A program made the translations under genes and the position numbers. Positions 60,662 through 64,000 of a stretch of 64,000 nucleotides of DNA are shown here, one piece after another; the first letter of the stretch is position 1, and every line of letters begins with the position of its first letter. The stretch lies in NCBI RefSeq assembly GCF_000515395.1, contig NZ_KI911782.1, forward strand, positions 532,990 to 596,989, given 5' to 3'. The stretch is from Jiangella gansuensis DSM 44835 (GTDB lineage: Bacteria > Actinomycetota > Actinomycetes > Jiangellales > Jiangellaceae). A model generated the notes under the pieces. That model saw only the letters and a program-made list of their open reading frames with translations. It was not told the DNA's origin and made no database searches.

Positions 60662-60677
60662 CGTGATCTGTGTCACA
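60662..60677. promoter_or_regulatory. Crp/GlxR-like site in divergent promoter region
   Basis: CGTGATCTGTGTCACA has GTGA-N6-TCAC and 9 of 10 bases of the Crp consensus. It lies between the lipoprotein/peroxidase genes (left) and the surface protein gene (right), 114 bp and 185 bp from their starts. The remaining 313-bp gap shows no gene. Confidence 0.45.
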
Positions 60678-60861
60678 TCGCGTGCTGACCGTGCGTGCTT
60701 CCGGCTCCTTGTAGTCAGCGCCGTCATCTACCTGCCGTCCGGCAGGCCGCCCGACCGGGTTGTCGGACGGTGGGACATCGGCGCTGGTGCAAGGACAGCT
60801 ACGGAGGGATCTGCCAGTGAGATCGCTGAAACGACAGGCGGCCAGCCCAGGAGGCGGCCAG

Positions 60862-63800
60862 GTGAGACGAACATCACGGCGGACGATTCGAGTGGCCGGC
60901 GCGATCACCGCGCTCGGCGTCATCGGCTCGACGCTGGCCGGTGCCGGAGCCACCCTGCCCGCGCTGGCCGCGCCCGGTGACCCGATCACCGGCACGATCT
61001 GGCAGGACTACGACTCCGACGGGATACTCGACACTTTCGAGGACAACGGGCGGCTAGAAGGCATCGAGGTATATGCCTACGACGCCGACGGCAACGTCGC
61101 CGGCCCGGTCACCACGGGTCCTGACGGAACCTACTCGCTGCCGGTCACCAGCGATGCCGGCCCGTGGCGGGTTGAGGCCAACGTGCCTGACACACCGGAG
61201 TGGGCCGCCTGGCGCGACTCCGTCGTCGGACGCGCCGCAGGAACGAGCAACGGCACCACCGTCCAGTTCATCGACTCCATGCCTGCCGCTGAGGTCGATT
61301 TCTCCTTCCAGGTACCCAGCGCCTATGTGGAGAACAACCCGTTGGTCTATGTTCCAGACCAGCGTTTCGGCCCCTCCGACGGGGTGAGCGCTGCCGAACC
61401 CGGCGGGGTGACGATCGAGTACGAGGCGGAGAGCAACGCCGTCGACGACCCAGTACCGCAGACAGCGGTCGTACCGTTCTCGCAGGTGGGTTCCACCAAC
61501 GGCTCGGCGATCTTCCGAGCGGAGGCGCCGGATGAGATCCCTACGGTCCTCACGGCGGCGTACCTCAAGCGGAACTCCGGGTTCGGTCCGGAAGGCATCG
61601 GTGCGATCTACCGAGTCACGCCGGACGGCGACGACTGGCTGGCGCCGACAGCGTCGGCCGAGCTGTACGTCGACGTCACGGATTACGGCATCGACTTGGG
61701 CGGGCCGGACCCGAATGCCGGCCAGACCGCATACGGGCTGCGCCCGGATGTCACCGCCGACAACCCGAACTATGACTGGGCAAGGGACGCGCAGGCGTGG
61801 AACAACGTCGGACGCGGTGGGCTCGGCACGATCGCGTTCAGCGCGGACCAGCAGTACCTCTATGCCGTCAACCTCCACAACCGATCGCTGATCCAGATCG
61901 AGACCGGAGGCGACATCTCGCAGCCGCCGGTGAGCGTCCGCGAGATCGAGCTCGACGGCTACTTCCCCGACGGCAGTGACCTGCGTCCGTTCGGCGTGTC
62001 CAGCGACCCGCTGACCGACGAGCTGTACCTGGCCGTCACCGACACTGCCGAGACAACTCAGAACGCCGGTCAGCTGCACGGCTACATCTACAGTTTCCGG
62101 CCGGAAGTCCCGGAGAACCTCACCGAGGTGCTCAACTTCCCGCTGGACTTCCCGCGCAACGGGTATCAGACGCAGTTCTACCCGTGGGCCACCCAGGCCA
62201 GCCAGTACTTCACGAATGGTGTCACCGTCTTCTATCCGATGCCGGTGGTCGCCGACGCGAAGATCCTGCACGGGAACCTCATCATCGGCGTCCGTGACCT
62301 CACCGGCGACACGATGGCTACGAACGTCCCGTTGTCCGGCGATCCGACCGACGGGGACACGCGATTCTTGGGCGGCCTCAGGTCAGAAGGTGACGTGTTC
62401 ATCGCCACGCCGAGCGGTGACGGCACTTTCACACTTGAGAGCAACGGTATAGCTGGCGGAGTCGTCGGTGCCGGCGTGGCGAAGGGCATCCTCGGCCCAG
62501 GCGGGTTGAAGTACTTCGACACCCACTGGAGCGACATCGGCGGTACCGGCCCGGTGAACTCGTATGAGGCGCTGGGTTCGATCGTCGTCGTCCCGAGCCG
62601 GGACGACGGTGTGCTGACGACCGGCCTGCATGTCGCGAACGCCGGCCTGCAGTCCGGGATGCGTCGACTCTTTCAGAACACCGGCCAGCCGTATGACCCG
62701 CGCGGGGCCATGATCAAGCGCACTCTGGTGGGCACCGAGCCGGGCATCAACGGTAAGGGCAACGGCCTCGGGTCGGCGTCCGTGCTGGCGTCGGCGGCGC
62801 CGATCGAGATTGGCAACTTTGTCTGGTATGACGTCGATAACGACGGTGTGCAGGATCCGGATGAGCCGGTGGTGGAGGGTGCCACGGTGAATCTGTATGA
62901 GGTGGACGCGGACGGTAACCGCACCCTGGTCAGCACCACGACGACCGACGGGAAGGGTGAGTATTACTTCTCGTCGAATGATGCGGCGTATCAGTTGAAG
63001 ACGCACACGGATTATGTGGTGGGTGTGGACAATCCGGCCGATTACGGGGCGGGTGGTCCGTTGGAGAACTGGTACCCGACGGTGCCCGACACCGGTGACG
63101 CGAACTCCGTGGACGCCGACCGCAACGACTCCGACGGCATCGTGGAGTCGACCGACGAGGGCGACTTCCCCTACGCGGCGATCACGACCGGCGGGCCGGG
63201 GGAGAACGACCACACCATCGACTTCGGCTACTCGAACATCGACTACGAGTTCGACAAGCGGATGGTGTCCGGCCCGACGGAGAACCCGGACGACGACGGC
63301 ACCTGGACCATCACCTACGAGCTGGTGGTGGAGAACACCGGCATGATCGACGGCGGGTATCTGCTGACTGATGATCTGACCGGGTACGGCGAGGGTGTCG
63401 AGGTGGTGGACACCCAGGTGGTGTCCGGCCCGCCGGAGGCCGATGGGTTGTTGAACCCGGACTGGGACGGCAGCGGTGATATGAACGTCGTCACCGACGT
63501 GGTGCCGATCGAGGCGCAGTCGACGGTGGAGAACGGCACCGAGCACATCTACACGCTGACGGTGTCGGTCGCGTTGGAGACGGACCCGCAGACCGGCGAG
63601 GCGATCGCGCTGCCGGAGGACCTGGCCTGCACGCCGGATCAGGTGGCGGGTGAGGGGACGACGGGGCTGTTCAACACGGCCACGCTGGACCCGACCAACC
63701 ACGAGGACCTGACCGACGACGAGTGCAGCGAGCTGCCGCTGGTCACGTTGGACAAGACCGTGGTGACCGAGCCGTATGTGGTGGACCGGGAGAACCAGCC

Positions 63801-64000
63801 GGGCGTGTGGGAGATCACCTATGGGCTCACCGTCACCAACGAGACCGAGGTTCTCACCGACTACGATCTGGAGGACCTGCTGCGCTTCGGCACCGGCATC
63901 GAGATCGTCGACGGCTCGGTGGTGGCGGAGAACACGGTGCCGGGCACGATCGTCACGCGGCCGGAGTATGACGGTGTCAGCGATGTGCTGATCGTGGAGG
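60862..64000 (+). CDS. large secreted surface protein with SdrD-B/Cna-B-type repeats (3' end beyond window)
   Basis: At least 1046 codons without a stop, so the gene runs off the right edge. N-terminus: basic RRTSRRTIRVAGA, hydrophobic ITALGVIGSTLAGAGATLPALAA, cleavage near ALAAPGDP. SdrD-B-like prealbumin repeats are seen at about residues 50-105 (GTIWQDYDSDGILDTFEDNG) and 655-710 (IGNFVWYDVDNDGVQDPDEP, with Asp-rich Ca-loop). From about 790 two related modules start with FDKRMVSGPTENPDDDG and LDKTVVTEPYVVDREN, as in collagen-binding B/DUF11 repeats with isopeptide Lys-Asp/Asn. The middle (residues 180-620) resembles a beta-propeller-like phrase set (IAFSADQQYLYAVNLHN). GTG 60862 has AGGAGG; GTG 60817 in frame is an alternative with GGAGGG. 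Confidence 0.8.
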   Translation, partial: MRRTSRRTIRVAGAITALGVIGSTLAGAGATLPALAAPGDPITGTIWQDYDSDGILDTFEDNGRLEGIEVYAYDADGNVAGPVTTGPDGTYSLPVTSDAGPWRVEANVPDTPEWAAWRDSVVGRAAGTSNGTTVQFIDSMPAAEVDFSFQVPSAYVENNPLVYVPDQRFGPSDGVSAAEPGGVTIEYEAESNAVDDPVPQTAVVPFSQVGSTNGSAIFRAEAPDEIPTVLTAAYLKRNSGFGPEGIGAIYRVTPDGDDWLAPTASAELYVDVTDYGIDLGGPDPNAGQTAYGLRPDVTADNPNYDWARDAQAWNNVGRGGLGTIAFSADQQYLYAVNLHNRSLIQIETGGDISQPPVSVREIELDGYFPDGSDLRPFGVSSDPLTDELYLAVTDTAETTQNAGQLHGYIYSFRPEVPENLTEVLNFPLDFPRNGYQTQFYPWATQASQYFTNGVTVFYPMPVVADAKILHGNLIIGVRDLTGDTMATNVPLSGDPTDGDTRFLGGLRSEGDVFIATPSGDGTFTLESNGIAGGVVGAGVAKGILGPGGLKYFDTHWSDIGGTGPVNSYEALGSIVVVPSRDDGVLTTGLHVANAGLQSGMRRLFQNTGQPYDPRGAMIKRTLVGTEPGINGKGNGLGSASVLASAAPIEIGNFVWYDVDNDGVQDPDEPVVEGATVNLYEVDADGNRTLVSTTTTDGKGEYYFSSNDAAYQLKTHTDYVVGVDNPADYGAGGPLENWYPTVPDTGDANSVDADRNDSDGIVESTDEGDFPYAAITTGGPGENDHTIDFGYSNIDYEFDKRMVSGPTENPDDDGTWTITYELVVENTGMIDGGYLLTDDLTGYGEGVEVVDTQVVSGPPEADGLLNPDWDGSGDMNVVTDVVPIEAQSTVENGTEHIYTLTVSVALETDPQTGEAIALPEDLACTPDQVAGEGTTGLFNTATLDPTNHEDLTDDECSELPLVTLDKTVVTEPYVVDRENQPGVWEITYGLTVTNETEVLTDYDLEDLLRFGTGIEIVDGSVVAENTVPGTIVTRPEYDGVSDVLIVE

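Overview
The window is GC-rich throughout (roughly 70 percent by eye), with third-position GC bias, many GTG starts, 1-8 bp gene overlaps, an IdeR/DmdR-type iron box, several GAF-ANTAR proteins and actinobacterial-type tRNAs. It therefore comes from a filamentous or related high-GC actinomycete chromosome. A Jiangella-like or Streptosporangiales-like host is possible, but the sequence alone does not fix the genus. There are no rRNA genes, CRISPR arrays or complete prophages.

Layout. 1-1.3 kb: two small unknown genes, then the 3' half of a tRNA-Asp gene, probably the attachment-site end of an integrative element that continues to the left. 1.5-3 kb: ArsR / SRPBCC / RibD-type reductase operon. 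3.1-6.8 kb: Nramp-like transporter lacking the usual metal motifs, a GntR regulator and a divergent FAD oxidoreductase. 6.85-7.5 kb: VapBC-type toxin-antitoxin pair. 7.6-16 kb: a six-gene NIS siderophore operon in exactly the order of rhbABCDEF (rhizobactin/schizokinen), preceded by an iron box. 16.2-24.4 kb: housekeeping-like genes (septum-formation-type membrane protein, secreted M14 peptidase, VOC protein, PHP phosphoesterase, MFS/TetR pair, hydrolase, FAD oxidase). 24.66 kb: tRNA-Lys(TTT). 25-35 kb: GAF-ANTAR protein, methyltransferase, two RibD-type reductases that share the same 23-bp operator, ArsR/SRPBCC-hydrolase fusion, DUF2975/XRE/FAD operon, NmrA/EamA pair and LysR. 35-47.5 kb: DUF2264 protein, then a seven-gene overlapping operon (CapA-like, amidohydrolase, Asp/Glu/hydantoin racemase, membrane-anchored protein, 52-aa membrane peptide, frame-shifted sodium:solute symporter, M20 N-carbamoyl-amidohydrolase). 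This operon is divergent from a double-Lrp regulator, an M19 dipeptidase and a dehydrogenase. It is the best candidate here for an undescribed catabolic system, probably for cyclic amides, ureides or N-carbamoyl/D-amino-acid compounds. 47.6-60.5 kb: MarR/DJ-1 pair, molybdopterin oxidoreductase, bicovalent FAD oxidase, nuclease-like protein, flavin-binding protein, idi, choline-sulfatase-like enzyme, two more GAF-ANTAR proteins, TetR and a Tat-exported Dyp peroxidase. 60.9 kb to the right edge: a large secreted SdrD-B/Cna-B-type surface protein cut by the window end.

A family of about 70-bp palindromic intergenic repeats occurs four times between 3.0 and 18.6 kb, at the ends of genes. Several operators can be read directly as inverted or tandem repeats next to their likely regulator genes (ArsR, GntR, VapBC, TetR, LysR, MarR). 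Two perfect 17-bp-arm hairpins sit at the stop codons of the 48.9-kb and idi genes. All functions are inferred from translated motifs and gene context; no database search was run.
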